Source: Pseudoalteromonas espejiana DSM 9414 (lineage in GTDB: Bacteria; Pseudomonadota; Gammaproteobacteria; Enterobacterales; Alteromonadaceae). Taken from it: a DNA stretch of 64,000 bases. The DNA is taken from NCBI RefSeq assembly GCF_002221525.1, contig NZ_CP011029.1, positions 434,001-498,000 of the forward strand, written 5' to 3'. This document shows positions 37,151 to 45,817 of the stretch, piece after piece; the stretch's first letter is position 1; every line of letters starts with the position of its first letter. The translations under genes were made by a program, and so were the position numbers. The notes under the pieces are model-generated. The model saw only the letters and a program-made list of their open reading frames with translations, was not told the origin of the DNA and searched no databases.

Positions 37151-38503
37151 ATGACCAATCAATACTGGCAAAAAGCACGGCAAAGTAGAGACCCTCGTTT
37201 TGATGGTTTATTTTATGTAGCGGTTAAAAGTACTGGTATTTATTGTAGGCCAATTTGCCCCGCGCCTACTGCACACGAAAAAAATGTAGTGTATTACCAA
37301 TATGCTCATAATGCAGCGCAAGCTGGTTTTAGGCCGTGTATACGTTGCAGGCCAGATAGCGCTCCGGGCAGTGCTGCGTGGCAAGGCACAAAAACAACAG
37401 CACTTAGGGCAAAGCAATTAATAGATTTAGGGGACGATCACAACTGTGAGCACCTCGCAGAGCGCTTAGGGATCACCAGCCGCTATTTAAGACGTTTGTT
37501 TAATGAACACTTTGGTATGTCGATTACTCAGTATCGGCTATTTAATCAGTGCCACTTTGCTAAAAAGTTAATTCAAGAAACCACATTGCCATTAACCGAT
37601 ATTGCCTTTGCTGCTGGTTTTAATAGTGTACGGCGTTTTAATGATGCTTTTTTACACCAATTAAATATAGCGCCTTCACAGCTCAGAAAATCAAAAAAAG
37701 AGCCAACCTCTATGATCACATTAACTTTGCCTTTTAGACCGCCTTATAACTGGCAGGCGCTACATAGCTTTTTATCAAAGCGATTAATTAAACCAATGGA
37801 ATGGATTACAGCAACAAGTTATGGCCGCACATTTCAATTAGGCGAAGCCCGCGGTTATTTTGAAGCGCAATATATACCTGAAAAACACCACTTTAGCGTT
37901 AAGGTTGATATAAACAAAACCGAGTATTTACAGCAGGTGATTAACAATATACGCCGAGTGCTCGATGTTGATGCCGACATAACACATATCGAAAACCATT
38001 TAAAAAATACTATTAATGATTCATTTAAACTAAGTGAAGGCTTAAGGCTCCCTGGTATTTGGTCAAGTTTTGAAGCGGGTATTCGGGCGGTATTGGGCCA
38101 GCAGGTAAGCGTAAGTGCAGCGCATGTATTGGTTACTAAACTAGTCGCGGAGCTAGGTAGTAAAGAAAACGACAAAGTTTACTTTCCTGCTCCTAGCAAA
38201 CTTGCTAATAGCGAATTTGAGTTTTTTAAACTGCCACAAGCGCGCAAAAATGCATTAAAAAATTTAGCGCAGTATTGCGATAATAACCCACAAAATGATG
38301 ACTTAGATAACTGGCTTGATATAAAAGGCATAGGGCCATGGACAGTAAATTACGCTAAGTTACGTGGGCAAAGCCAACCCGATATACTTTTAGCGGGTGA
38401 TTTAGGCGTAAAAAAAGCGCTAATAGGTGCAAAGGCGTTTAACCCCGAGCTTAGCGCCCCGTTTCGCTCTTACTTAACTTTTCAACTTTGGCAGCAACTA
38501 TAA
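37151..38503 (+). CDS. Ada metal-binding/AraC domain fused to AlkA DNA glycosylase
   Basis: 450 residues. The N-terminal Ada zinc-finger domain has Cys32, Cys36, Cys63 and Cys66, Cys32 being the methyl-phosphotriester acceptor in Ada. An AraC-type helix-turn-helix (about 85-185) follows. The AlkA part (about 195-450) has the HhH motif GIGPWTVNYA and the catalytic Asp in LLAGDLGV. It removes alkylated bases and may also activate its own transcription after methylation. It lacks the Ada O6-methyltransferase domain, which is supplied by the gene overlapping its stop codon. The start is an ATG without a strong ribosome site. Confidence 0.93.
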   Translation: MTNQYWQKARQSRDPRFDGLFYVAVKSTGIYCRPICPAPTAHEKNVVYYQYAHNAAQAGFRPCIRCRPDSAPGSAAWQGTKTTALRAKQLIDLGDDHNCEHLAERLGITSRYLRRLFNEHFGMSITQYRLFNQCHFAKKLIQETTLPLTDIAFAAGFNSVRRFNDAFLHQLNIAPSQLRKSKKEPTSMITLTLPFRPPYNWQALHSFLSKRLIKPMEWITATSYGRTFQLGEARGYFEAQYIPEKHHFSVKVDINKTEYLQQVINNIRRVLDVDADITHIENHLKNTINDSFKLSEGLRLPGIWSSFEAGIRAVLGQQVSVSAAHVLVTKLVAELGSKENDKVYFPAPSKLANSEFEFFKLPQARKNALKNLAQYCDNNPQNDDLDNWLDIKGIGPWTVNYAKLRGQSQPDILLAGDLGVKKALIGAKAFNPELSAPFRSYLTFQLWQQL

Positions 38504-38973
38504 TGATATTACAAACTTCTATTTCTAGCCCCATCGACGATATTATTATTCAAGCAACCAATAAAGGGGTAAGTTATGTGGGTTTTTATCCAAAACAAAG
38601 CTACACACATACACCTATTGAGCAAGTAACTAATCAGGCTGTATTGATTTGCGCTGAGCAGTTAAATGAGTACTTTAGCGCAGAGCGTACTTCGTTTGAT
38701 ATACCACTAGATACACATGGTACGCCTTTTCAAAACAGTGTATGGCAAGCGCTATTAACCGTACCATTTGGCAAAACGATGACTTATGGCGATATTGCAA
38801 ATAAATTAAATAATCCAAAAGCGGTTAGGGCGGTGGGTGCCGCAAACGGTAAAAACCCGATTAGTATTATTGTCCCATGTCATAGAATTATTGGTGCTAA
38901 CGCAAAACTGACAGGCTACGCTGGTGGTTTAGCGCGTAAACAATGGCTATTAAAACACGAAGGTTTAATATAG
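38503..38973 (+). CDS. ogt: Methylated-DNA--protein-cysteine methyltransferase
   Basis: About 156 residues. The suicide site PCHRII with Cys126 and the GYAGG lid are intact, as is the helix-turn-helix-like segment FGKTMTYGDIA. It transfers O6-methyl from guanine to itself. The start is ATG 38503, overlapping the upstream stop by one base (TAATG); an earlier TTG lies only in the upstream gene. With the Ada-AlkA fusion it forms an alkylation-repair operon. Confidence 0.95.
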   Translation: MILQTSISSPIDDIIIQATNKGVSYVGFYPKQSYTHTPIEQVTNQAVLICAEQLNEYFSAERTSFDIPLDTHGTPFQNSVWQALLTVPFGKTMTYGDIANKLNNPKAVRAVGAANGKNPISIIVPCHRIIGANAKLTGYAGGLARKQWLLKHEGLI

Positions 38974-39047
38974 ATTGTAGTCATAAATTTATGCGTTTAT
39001 AGAGCTTCGCGCTACACTTTAAATAACTCAACTAAAATAAAAATATT

Positions 39048-39839
39048 ATGAGAAAATATTGTTTTATAAGCTTATTTATTACTTTTACGTTTATCACTTC
39101 GGCGGCTGCTGCCACTGAACTTGTGTTTTGCTACGAAGATAAAGACGTCGCACCCATGTTTTTAGGCGTTGGGCAAGAAGTACCCATAGACAAACCCGGC
39201 GCATCAATCGAGATCCTTAAGCAGTTAGACGCAGACTTGCCCAATGTTTCAATCTCGTTTGTAAGAAAACCCTGGCGAAGATGCTTGAGCGATTTAGAGT
39301 TTAATCGTGTTAATGCCGTTATTGCCAGCTACAGAGAGGGGCGTGAGCAATTTGCTGTTTTTCCTACAAGCGAAAACGGTGCCTTGCTGAATGAGTTTGC
39401 CGTGAGCCGATTTAGCAGCTGCTTAATAGGGCGTTATCGTTTTCATAAAAATTGGAAAGCGCGTGAGGTTTTTCAAAATAAAGCGTTTACTATTGCTATC
39501 CCCAATGGGTATGGATTAAATAATGCGTTAAAAGATGAACCGCTATTCATTCATAACACGTTTTCTAAAAAGAAAGCGTTTGAACTTTTAAACAAAGGCG
39601 TAGTGCAAGCGAGTGTTGATTTATGCCAAGTAGATGATTTAAAGATATCGAGCTACCCCTATAAAGACGACAGTGTTAAGCCTATTTATCCTCCTTATGA
39701 AACGACCTATGGTTATTTAATTTTTTCAAAGCAATTTTACAAAGATAACCAAGCAGTTAGTCAAAACATTTGGCGCTGGCTTTCTAAATTTGAAAGCGCA
39801 CCTGTTTATGTAAAATACTTACAAGCCTTTGAGCAATAA
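39048..39839 (+). CDS. Periplasmic solute-binding-like protein (SBP_bac_3 type)
   Basis: 263 residues with a clear signal peptide (cleavage after TSAAAA, about 22). The remainder resembles family-3 amino-acid-type binding proteins: LVFCYEDKDVAP near the start, the VNAVIASYREGRE hinge (about 87-99) and a C-terminal KYLQAFEQ end. No ABC permease genes are adjacent, so it may be an orphan sensor-type binding protein, common in Alteromonadales. The IS/MITE composite begins five bases after its stop codon. Confidence 0.75.
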   Translation: MRKYCFISLFITFTFITSAAAATELVFCYEDKDVAPMFLGVGQEVPIDKPGASIEILKQLDADLPNVSISFVRKPWRRCLSDLEFNRVNAVIASYREGREQFAVFPTSENGALLNEFAVSRFSSCLIGRYRFHKNWKAREVFQNKAFTIAIPNGYGLNNALKDEPLFIHNTFSKKKAFELLNKGVVQASVDLCQVDDLKISSYPYKDDSVKPIYPPYETTYGYLIFSKQFYKDNQAVSQNIWRWLSKFESAPVYVKYLQAFEQ

Positions 39840-39843
39840 CAAG

Positions 39844-40199
39844 GGCGTGTTGACCTTTGCAGATTGAAATTTGTTCAATCTAGGGGCGATTAAATCGCGG
39901 CGCGAGGTTTGTAACCTAGTGGGCTCGGTAACTGCTCCTGCGTTACCCTACTGGCTTACGTCCATGTAAGAATAAGTAAAAACCGAGCAAAGCTTACGCG
40001 TCCTGCTTACGCCCCTTACCTACATCCATTTAGGCAACAAAGAGTTTATCGCCGCTAGGCAGAACCCGAAGGGCAGCGCATGTTTGGTATTTATGCTGCG
40101 TTATCGCCTATTTATGTGGAATAACCACACTTCATAGGCTCTGCCTTGCCTAAAAACCAAACAATCTGCTGAAAATTTAACCATAAAAAATCAACACGT
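39844..40199 (+). repeat. MITE M, direct copy (356 bp)
   Basis: A noncoding element with ends GGCGTGTTGA and TCAACACGT, matching the terminal bases of the IS5-type element at 41073-41955. It is the inverse of 40712-41068, with only two internal mismatches noticed near one end. It is richer in G+C than its surroundings, with small internal stems (GGTAAC/GTTACC, GGTT/AACC). It is preceded by CAAG instead of CTAG. Its right end has lost the last base and is joined to the interior of a truncated IS. Confidence 0.8.
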
Positions 40200-40679
40200 A
40201 GTATTGTGCGAGCACATCAACATAGTAGTGGTGCAAAGAGCGACAAAGATGAGTCGATAGGTAAAAGTCGGGGTGGCTTTTCAACTAAGATTCATCTGGC
40301 CGTTGATAGCTATGGATACCCAGTACACTTTGAATTAACAGGTGGTCAGCGAAATGACTTTGTTATGGCAGAAAGCCTAATAAAACATTCGCCTAAAAGT
40401 GACTATGTGATTGCTGATAAGGGCTACGATAGCCAATCAATTCGTGACTATGTAACTGAGCATGGAAGTGAGCCACTAATCCCTCGGCGTAAAGATAACA
40501 CCAAGAAAAACAATGATATGGATTGGGATCTATACAAGTATCGACACTTAGTTGAAAATGCGTTTGCACGAATAAAGCACTTCAGAGCAGTATCAACTCG
40601 GTACGATAAATTAGAAAGGAACTATGCATCAATGGTTTCATTAGCATTCGCTATTATGTGGTTATCGATGCATACCTGA
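40200..40679 (+). pseudogene. Transposase remnant (C-terminal 159 residues)
   Basis: This frame encodes the C-terminal half of the DDE transposase, residue-for-residue the same as the complete copy at 41101. It starts within the S-I-V-R-A-H segment, after the first catalytic Asp (IDGS), which is missing. A GTG at 40206 could serve as a start, but the product would lack one catalytic residue and the DNA-binding half. Confidence 0.9.
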
Positions 40680-40707
40680 CTAAAATACAAACAAAGATCA
40701 ACAACCC
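40200..40707 (+). mobile_element. Truncated IS5-type element
   Basis: 508 bp identical in length and order to positions 41580-41073 of the complete IS, in the opposite orientation. It keeps one terminal repeat (ending GATCAACAACCC) and an adjoining CTAG at 40708-40711, but has lost the other end and the 5' part of the transposase gene. The lost end is replaced by MITE M. Confidence 0.9.
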
Positions 40708-40711
40708 CTAG

Positions 40712-41068
40712 GACGTGTTGATTTTTTATGGTTAAATTTTCAGCAGATTGTTTGGTTTTTAGGCAAGGCAGAGCCTATGAAGTGTGGTTATTCCACATAA
40801 ATAGGCGATAACGCAGCATAAATACCAAACATGCGCTGCCCTTCGGGTTCTGCCTAGCGGCGATAAACTCTTTGTTGCCTAAATGGATGTAGGTAAGGGG
40901 CGTAAGCAGGACGCGTAAGCTTTGCTCGGTTTTTACTTATTCTTACATGGACGTAAGCCAGTAGGGTAACGCAGGAGCAGTTACCGAGCCCACTAGGTTA
41001 CAAACCTCGCGCCGCGATTTAATCGCCCCTAGATTGAACAAATTTCAATCCGCAAAGTTCAACACGCC
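40712..41068 (-). repeat. MITE M, inverted copy (357 bp)
   Basis: The inverse of 39844-40199. Here both ends are complete and both are flanked by CTAG (40708-40711 and 41069-41072), the target type of IS5-like elements. The ends (GACGTGTTGA and, reversed, GGCGTGTTGA) match the IS ends. It has no reading frame of note. Confidence 0.85.
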
Positions 41069-41072
41069 CTAG

Positions 41073-41955
41073 GGGTTGTTGATCTTTGTTTGTATTTTAG
41101 TCAGGTATGCATCGATAACCACATAATAGCGAATGCTAATGAAACCATTGATGCATAGTTCCTTTCTAATTTATCGTACCGAGTTGATACTGCTCTGAAG
41201 TGCTTTATTCGTGCAAACGCATTTTCAACTAAGTGTCGATACTTGTATAGATCCCAATCCATATCATTGTTTTTCTTGGTGTTATCTTTACGCCGAGGGA
41301 TTAGTGGCTCACTTCCATGCTCAGTTACATAGTCACGAATTGATTGGCTATCGTAGCCCTTATCAGCAATCACATAGTCACTTTTAGGCGAATGTTTTAT
41401 TAGGCTTTCTGCCATAACAAAGTCATTTCGCTGACCACCTGTTAATTCAAAGTGTACTGGGTATCCATAGCTATCAACGGCCAGATGAATCTTAGTTGAA
41501 AAGCCACCCCGACTTTTACCTATCGACTCATCTTTGTCGCTCTTTGCACCACTACTATGTTGATGTGCTCGCACAATACTGCCATCAATGAATAGCCATT
41601 CAGAATCAGTGATGAGGGCTAAATGTTTAAAAATAGTATTTAAAATGCCTTTCTTAGACCATAAGTTAAAGCGCCTAAACACAGTACTCCAAAGCCCAAA
41701 GTGTGGTGGTAAATCTCGCCAAGGAATTCCTGTGCGCATTCGATACAAAATACCTTCTAGCGTCATTCGGTGGTCAAATTTATTATAAACTCGACCACTA
41801 TTGAGCATTAATTCTTTGAGCTTTAACCAGCGTTTATCTGTTAACATTGTTCTTGGCATAGCAACATCCGTTCTCGGTGGTATGTTTGATTTTTGGCGAA
41901 ACCAATTATACCTTGTTGCTATGCCGTTTACTTTTTCAACAAAGATCAACACGCC
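41073..41955 (-). mobile_element. Complete IS5-family insertion sequence (883 bp)
   Basis: Flanked by CTAG at 41069-41072 and 41956-41959. Terminal inverted repeats are GG, two variable bases, then TGTTGATCTTTGTT on both sides. It contains one transposase gene spanning almost its length. Shared ends with MITE M mean this transposase could move M. Confidence 0.92.
41101..41859 (-). CDS. IS5-family (IS427-like) DDE transposase
   Basis: 252 residues from ATG 41859, where GGA lies about 8 bases upstream. A longer frame to 41952 would begin inside the terminal repeat. Catalytic residues: Asp in LFIDGSIVRAH, Asp in VIADKGYDS and Glu in HLVENAFARIKHFR, the family's Y-x2-R-x3-E-x6-K pattern. An N-terminal DUF4096-type domain has the WRDLPPHFG motif. 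The gene is in one frame, whereas many IS427-type elements use two frames with a frameshift. It appears intact and potentially active. Confidence 0.93.
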   Translation of the reverse strand: MPRTMLTDKRWLKLKELMLNSGRVYNKFDHRMTLEGILYRMRTGIPWRDLPPHFGLWSTVFRRFNLWSKKGILNTIFKHLALITDSEWLFIDGSIVRAHQHSSGAKSDKDESIGKSRGGFSTKIHLAVDSYGYPVHFELTGGQRNDFVMAESLIKHSPKSDYVIADKGYDSQSIRDYVTEHGSEPLIPRRKDNTKKNNDMDWDLYKYRHLVENAFARIKHFRAVSTRYDKLERNYASMVSLAFAIMWLSMHT

Positions 41956-42036
41956 CTAGGTTTAATAATGATATGAAATTGGTATTAATGGCATATTAAG
42001 GTAGCATAAGCGCACTTTTTCTCTTTAGGCACGGTA

Positions 42037-42630
42037 ATGGCTCAATTATACTTTTACTACTCAGCGATGAATGCGGGTAAATCAACCACTTTATTACAAT
42101 CGGCATTTAACTATCGCGAACGCGGTATGGAACCGGTTATTTTAACAGCTGCAATTGATAACCGTTCAGGGGTAGGAAAAGTATCATCGCGTATTGGCCT
42201 GCAGGCAGATGCACATATATTTGACGAATCTAAAAATGTATTTGATCTTATTAAAACGCTGCAAGATGAAAAAAAACGCCATTGTGTTTTAGTTGACGAG
42301 TGTCAGTTTTTATCAAAAGAGCAGGTGATGCAGTTAACCGATGTAGTCGATGAACTAGGTATTCCGGTACTATGTTATGGCTTGCGTAGCGATTTTAGAG
42401 GCGAGTTATTTATTGGCTCACATTATTTACTAGCGTGGGCCGATAAGCTAATTGAGCTTAAAACGGTGTGTCATTGCGGACGCAAAGCAAACCATGTGCT
42501 GCGTACGGATGAAAATGGCAATGCCATTGCCGATGGTAACCAAGTGGAAATAGGCGGCAACGACCGATACGTTTCGGTGTGCCGCAAACACTATAAAGCA
42601 GAATTAAATATGGGCCGACAAAGCATTTAA
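42037..42630 (+). CDS. tdk: Thymidine kinase
   Basis: A 197-residue salvage enzyme that phosphorylates thymidine with ATP. The P-loop is MNAGKST (residues 11-17), the Walker-B type segment is VLVDECQFL (about 84-92), and a C-terminal zinc site has CHCGRKA and CRKHY. It resembles E. coli Tdk in length and order. Its 3' end overlaps the convergent threonine aldolase gene by 27 bases. The IS composite lies just upstream (81-base gap), so its promoter region may be partly of IS origin. Confidence 0.95.
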   Translation: MAQLYFYYSAMNAGKSTTLLQSAFNYRERGMEPVILTAAIDNRSGVGKVSSRIGLQADAHIFDESKNVFDLIKTLQDEKKRHCVLVDECQFLSKEQVMQLTDVVDELGIPVLCYGLRSDFRGELFIGSHYLLAWADKLIELKTVCHCGRKANHVLRTDENGNAIADGNQVEIGGNDRYVSVCRKHYKAELNMGRQSI

Positions 42631-43608
42631 AAATGTATCAATATCTTCGCGTGTAATATCTAAATGCGTTACTAGCCTAAGTTGCTTGCTTGGGCTAATT
42701 AATATCCCTTTTTGTGCAAGCTCATTGGCAATTTTACTAATGTGAGTGTTGCCTGAGTAACTTGCATACACCATGTTGGTTGTATTGCTCATATCAACGC
42801 TAAAACCATTTAGCGCATTTAACTTAGTTGCCAAGTAGCGTGCATTAGCATGATCATCACTTAAACGGGTTACGTTGTTTTCAAGTGCATATTGCCCAGC
42901 GGCTGCCAGCATTCCTGCTTGTCGCATACCACCACCTAACACTTTTCTCCAGCGTCTAGCTTTGTTAATTAATTCTTGTGAGCCTAATAATAACGAGCCT
43001 ATTGGCGCTCCTAAGCCTTTAGATAAACAAATTGAAACAGAGTCAAAGTGCTTTGTAATTGCTGTTATATCAACATTTAGCTCAACGGCTGCATTAAACG
43101 CGCGGGCACCATCTAAATGTAGCGCTAAATTATGCGTATTAACAAAGTCGCGAGCTTGGGCTAAGTACTCAAGCGGGAGCACTTTTCCACCAATGGTGTT
43201 TTCAAGGCTAAGCAAGCGAGTGTTTGCAAAGTGGCTATCGTCAGGTTTTATGGCTTCGGCAACCTTGTTAAAACATAAGCTACCGTTTTTTTCGTTTTCG
43301 ATAGGTTGAGGTTGTATAGAGCCAAGCACGGCAGCGCCACCGCCTTCAAACTTATAATTATGGGCATTTTGCCCACAAATATATTCATCCCCGCGTTCGC
43401 AATGTGCCATTAACGCCAGTAAATTAGCTTGTGTGCCAGAGCTGCAATAAAGCGCGCCGTCAAAGTTAAAACGCTCACAGGCGTATGATTCTAATTGGTT
43501 TACGCTAGGATCATCGCCGTATACATCATCGCCAACAGGTGCATTATGCATTACATCGCGCATGGCTTTTGACGGTTGAGTAACGGTGTCTGAACGAAAA
43601 TCTATCAT
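42604..43608 (-). CDS. ltaE: Low-specificity L-threonine aldolase
   Basis: 334 residues, a PLP enzyme cleaving L-threonine/allo-threonine to glycine and acetaldehyde. The PLP lysine is K197 in [14 protein letters not shown]. The N-terminal FRSDTVTQP and the DDVYGDDP segments are highly typical, as is the Asp in [10 protein letters not shown]. The length is the family norm. It is convergent with tdk. Confidence 0.95.
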   Translation of the reverse strand: MIDFRSDTVTQPSKAMRDVMHNAPVGDDVYGDDPSVNQLESYACERFNFDGALYCSSGTQANLLALMAHCERGDEYICGQNAHNYKFEGGGAAVLGSIQPQPIENEKNGSLCFNKVAEAIKPDDSHFANTRLLSLENTIGGKVLPLEYLAQARDFVNTHNLALHLDGARAFNAAVELNVDITAITKHFDSVSICLSKGLGAPIGSLLLGSQELINKARRWRKVLGGGMRQAGMLAAAGQYALENNVTRLSDDHANARYLATKLNALNGFSVDMSNTTNMVYASYSGNTHISKIANELAQKGILISPSKQLRLVTHLDITREDIDTFLNALSAHI

Positions 43609-43653
43609 TGTTGTTATTCCTTTATTAGTGCAGGCTTTATTATTTTTATGAGT

Positions 43654-44586
43654 TTACACAAACTCTTCAAAAATTTGCTCTCGGGTGGCCTTATCAAAAT
43701 AACTCCACGCAATAAAGCGACTTATTTTTTGTCCCTGCGCCATATCTATAATTTTATATTCAGCAATAGGTAGCGTGCCTAGCTTTTCTTCTAATGCAGC
43801 AAGCGTTTCTTTTTTTGAAACGAGCGATGTAAACCATATAACTTGCTCTGCAAATTGCTCGCTTTCAGTAATCATATTACTGATAAACTTCTCTTCACCC
43901 CCTTCGCACCACAACTCATTATTTTGGCCGCCAAAGTTAAGGGTGTTTTGCGGAGCTTTACCTAAATTTTTCCATTTTCGCTCAGTGCCTTTGTTAGCCT
44001 CGTCCGCGCTTGCGTGAAACGGAGGGTTACACAAAGTTACGTGAAATAAATCTTTTTGATTAATAATGCCCTTAAAAATAGAAGATGCATTTTTTTGCTG
44101 TTTTAAGGTGATTTTTAAACCGTTAAACTGCGCAATTTGCTTAGCAATTTTTATTGAACTTGCATCTATATCACTACCCGTAAAGTGCCAGTTATACTCG
44201 TGGCTGCCTGTAAGTGGGTAAACTAAGTTAGCACCGGTACCAATATCAAGCGCTTTAATTTTACGCCCTGTAGGTATGTTTTGTTGGTGATCCGTGCTTA
44301 ATAAATCGGCCAAGTAATGTATGTAATCTACTCGCCCTGGAATAGGGGGGCATAAGTTTTGATCCGGTATATCCCAAAACTCAATATTATAGTGCGCTTT
44401 TAACAGAGCTTGATTAAGCGTTTTAACTGCTTTGTTATTGCTAAAATCTATGCTTTTACTGCCCGCGGGTGTTACCACTATAAAGGGGGCTAACGCATTA
44501 TGTTTTTCGCATAACATGTCTAAATCGTAGCCATTTAAGTGCTGATTGCGAGGATGTAACTTGTTGCTGTTTGATTTTGATTTCAT
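43654..44586 (-). CDS. rlmF: 23S rRNA (adenine(1618)-N(6))-methyltransferase
   Basis: 310 residues. N-terminal LHPRNQHLNGYD signature, SAM-binding LDIGTGANLVYP (about 100-110), and the catalytic NPPFHAS motif followed by the GTERKWKNLG segment, specific to RlmF. It methylates N6 of A1618 in 23S rRNA. Upstream of ltaE on the same strand with a 45-base gap. The start ATG fits the beginning of the family. Confidence 0.95.
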   Translation of the reverse strand: MKSKSNSNKLHPRNQHLNGYDLDMLCEKHNALAPFIVVTPAGSKSIDFSNNKAVKTLNQALLKAHYNIEFWDIPDQNLCPPIPGRVDYIHYLADLLSTDHQQNIPTGRKIKALDIGTGANLVYPLTGSHEYNWHFTGSDIDASSIKIAKQIAQFNGLKITLKQQKNASSIFKGIINQKDLFHVTLCNPPFHASADEANKGTERKWKNLGKAPQNTLNFGGQNNELWCEGGEEKFISNMITESEQFAEQVIWFTSLVSKKETLAALEEKLGTLPIAEYKIIDMAQGQKISRFIAWSYFDKATREQIFEEFV

Positions 44587-44714
44587 AGCTTAAATTTAGC
44601 AATTTAATAATGACGCAATTGTATCAAATGCATAGCTAAAAAGTGCAACCATTTACTTTAGAATTAGTACGGCAGCTGGTAGGATGAGTTCATAAAAATT
44701 ATAAAGGAAAATAC

Positions 44715-45617
44715 GTGGCAATCACTCAGCAATCACATTTTGTTCAATTAGCCGAACAGCAAACGTTGCATTTACGTCGTATTGCGAACGATGAGCAATC
44801 AGGTCCTGTGGTGTTTTTAATGCATGGCGCAGTAGAAAACGGCAAAATTTTTTATACTCACAGTAATAAAGGGTTAGCGCCTTTTTTAGCAGAGCAAGGC
44901 TATTGTTGTTATGTAGCAGACTTACGTGGACGCGGAGAAAGTAAACCGCTTATAACTCGCCATTCAAAATATGGCCAAACAGAAGCCATTGTAGAAGATA
45001 TTCCTGCTTTTATTAATCATATTGAACAATTAGAAGGTAAAAAGCCTGATTATTGGGTTGCCCATTCTTGGGGCGGCGTATTAATGAATAGCGTATTTGC
45101 GCGCTTCCCTGAATATTTAAAAGACGTTAAAGCCTGTGCGTATTTTGGCTCAAAGCGTTCACTGTTTAATAACCATCCTAAAAAGTTACTGCAAGCGAAT
45201 GTTATTTGGTATTTTATGGCGCCATTACTTGCTAAAAAACACGGGTTTTTAAATGCCAAAGGTTATAAATGGGGCAGCGATAACGAATCGCAAAAGTCGC
45301 ACTATCAAAGTATGCAGTGGGCTAAAAAACGCCCGTGGGTTGATAGCGATGATGGTTTTGATTACGCAAGTGCGTTAGCTAAGCTGCATGTACCGCCTAC
45401 GCTTCATGTTGCAGCAGTAAACGACAAAGCTCTCGCACAGCCTATTGATATTAAGAAGTTTATAGCGGAGTCTGGGCCAGGCAAACAAACCTTAAAAATT
45501 TACGGTAAACGCCATGGTCACCATGTTGATTATGATCATATCAATATGCTTACCCACCCAAGCGCCCGTGATGAGCAATTTAGCGATGTACTAACCTGGT
45601 TTAATGATCATAGTTAA
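44715..45617 (+). CDS. Alpha/beta hydrolase
   Basis: A 300-residue protein with GTG start; AAGGAAAA lies 7 bases upstream. Alpha/beta-hydrolase features: HGAVENGKIFY (oxyanion region, about 38-48), DLRGRGES (about 76-83), nucleophile elbow AHSWGG (about 116-121, Ser118) and a C-terminal GKRHGHHVDYDH with the catalytic His. The substrate is unknown. Its TAA is made from the first bases of a MITE end (45615-45812). Confidence 0.85.
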   Translation: MAITQQSHFVQLAEQQTLHLRRIANDEQSGPVVFLMHGAVENGKIFYTHSNKGLAPFLAEQGYCCYVADLRGRGESKPLITRHSKYGQTEAIVEDIPAFINHIEQLEGKKPDYWVAHSWGGVLMNSVFARFPEYLKDVKACAYFGSKRSLFNNHPKKLLQANVIWYFMAPLLAKKHGFLNAKGYKWGSDNESQKSHYQSMQWAKKRPWVDSDDGFDYASALAKLHVPPTLHVAAVNDKALAQPIDIKKFIAESGPGKQTLKIYGKRHGHHVDYDHINMLTHPSARDEQFSDVLTWFNDHS

Positions 45618-45812
45618 CCTGAACTCTGGTTAAGAGATTTACTAACGTATTGAGTCAAAAGTGATATTTATGCTTATTCTCTCTAGCCAGAGATTTCCAG
45701 TGAAAACAAGGCGAAATTACGCGTCAATAGCTAGCCTATTGCAAGTGAATTCAACGCAGTTAGCGCTGAAAATAACTGCTTGAGATAGATTTATTATCCA
45801 GAGTTCAGGTTA
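45615..45812. repeat. MITE-like element (type B) between convergent genes
   Basis: 198 bp with 15-bp perfect terminal repeats TAACCTGAACTCTGG (45615-45629) and CCAGAGTTCAGGTTA (45798-45812). The AGTTAA hexamer occurs at both outer edges (45612-45617 and 45812-45817), as a target duplication might. It has no coding frame. It fills the gap between the alpha/beta hydrolase and sulfotransferase genes and supplies the stop codon of the former. Confidence 0.75.
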
Positions 45813-45817
45813 GTTAA

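Noticed and set aside
40206..40679. An independent 157-residue transposase gene
   Set aside because: It lacks the first catalytic Asp and N-terminus and is the tail of a truncated IS.
39844..41068. A CRISPR array or tRNA-like RNA in the 356-bp repeat
   Set aside because: Only two long inverted copies exist, with no spacers; no tRNA cloverleaf could be drawn. Ends match an IS instead.
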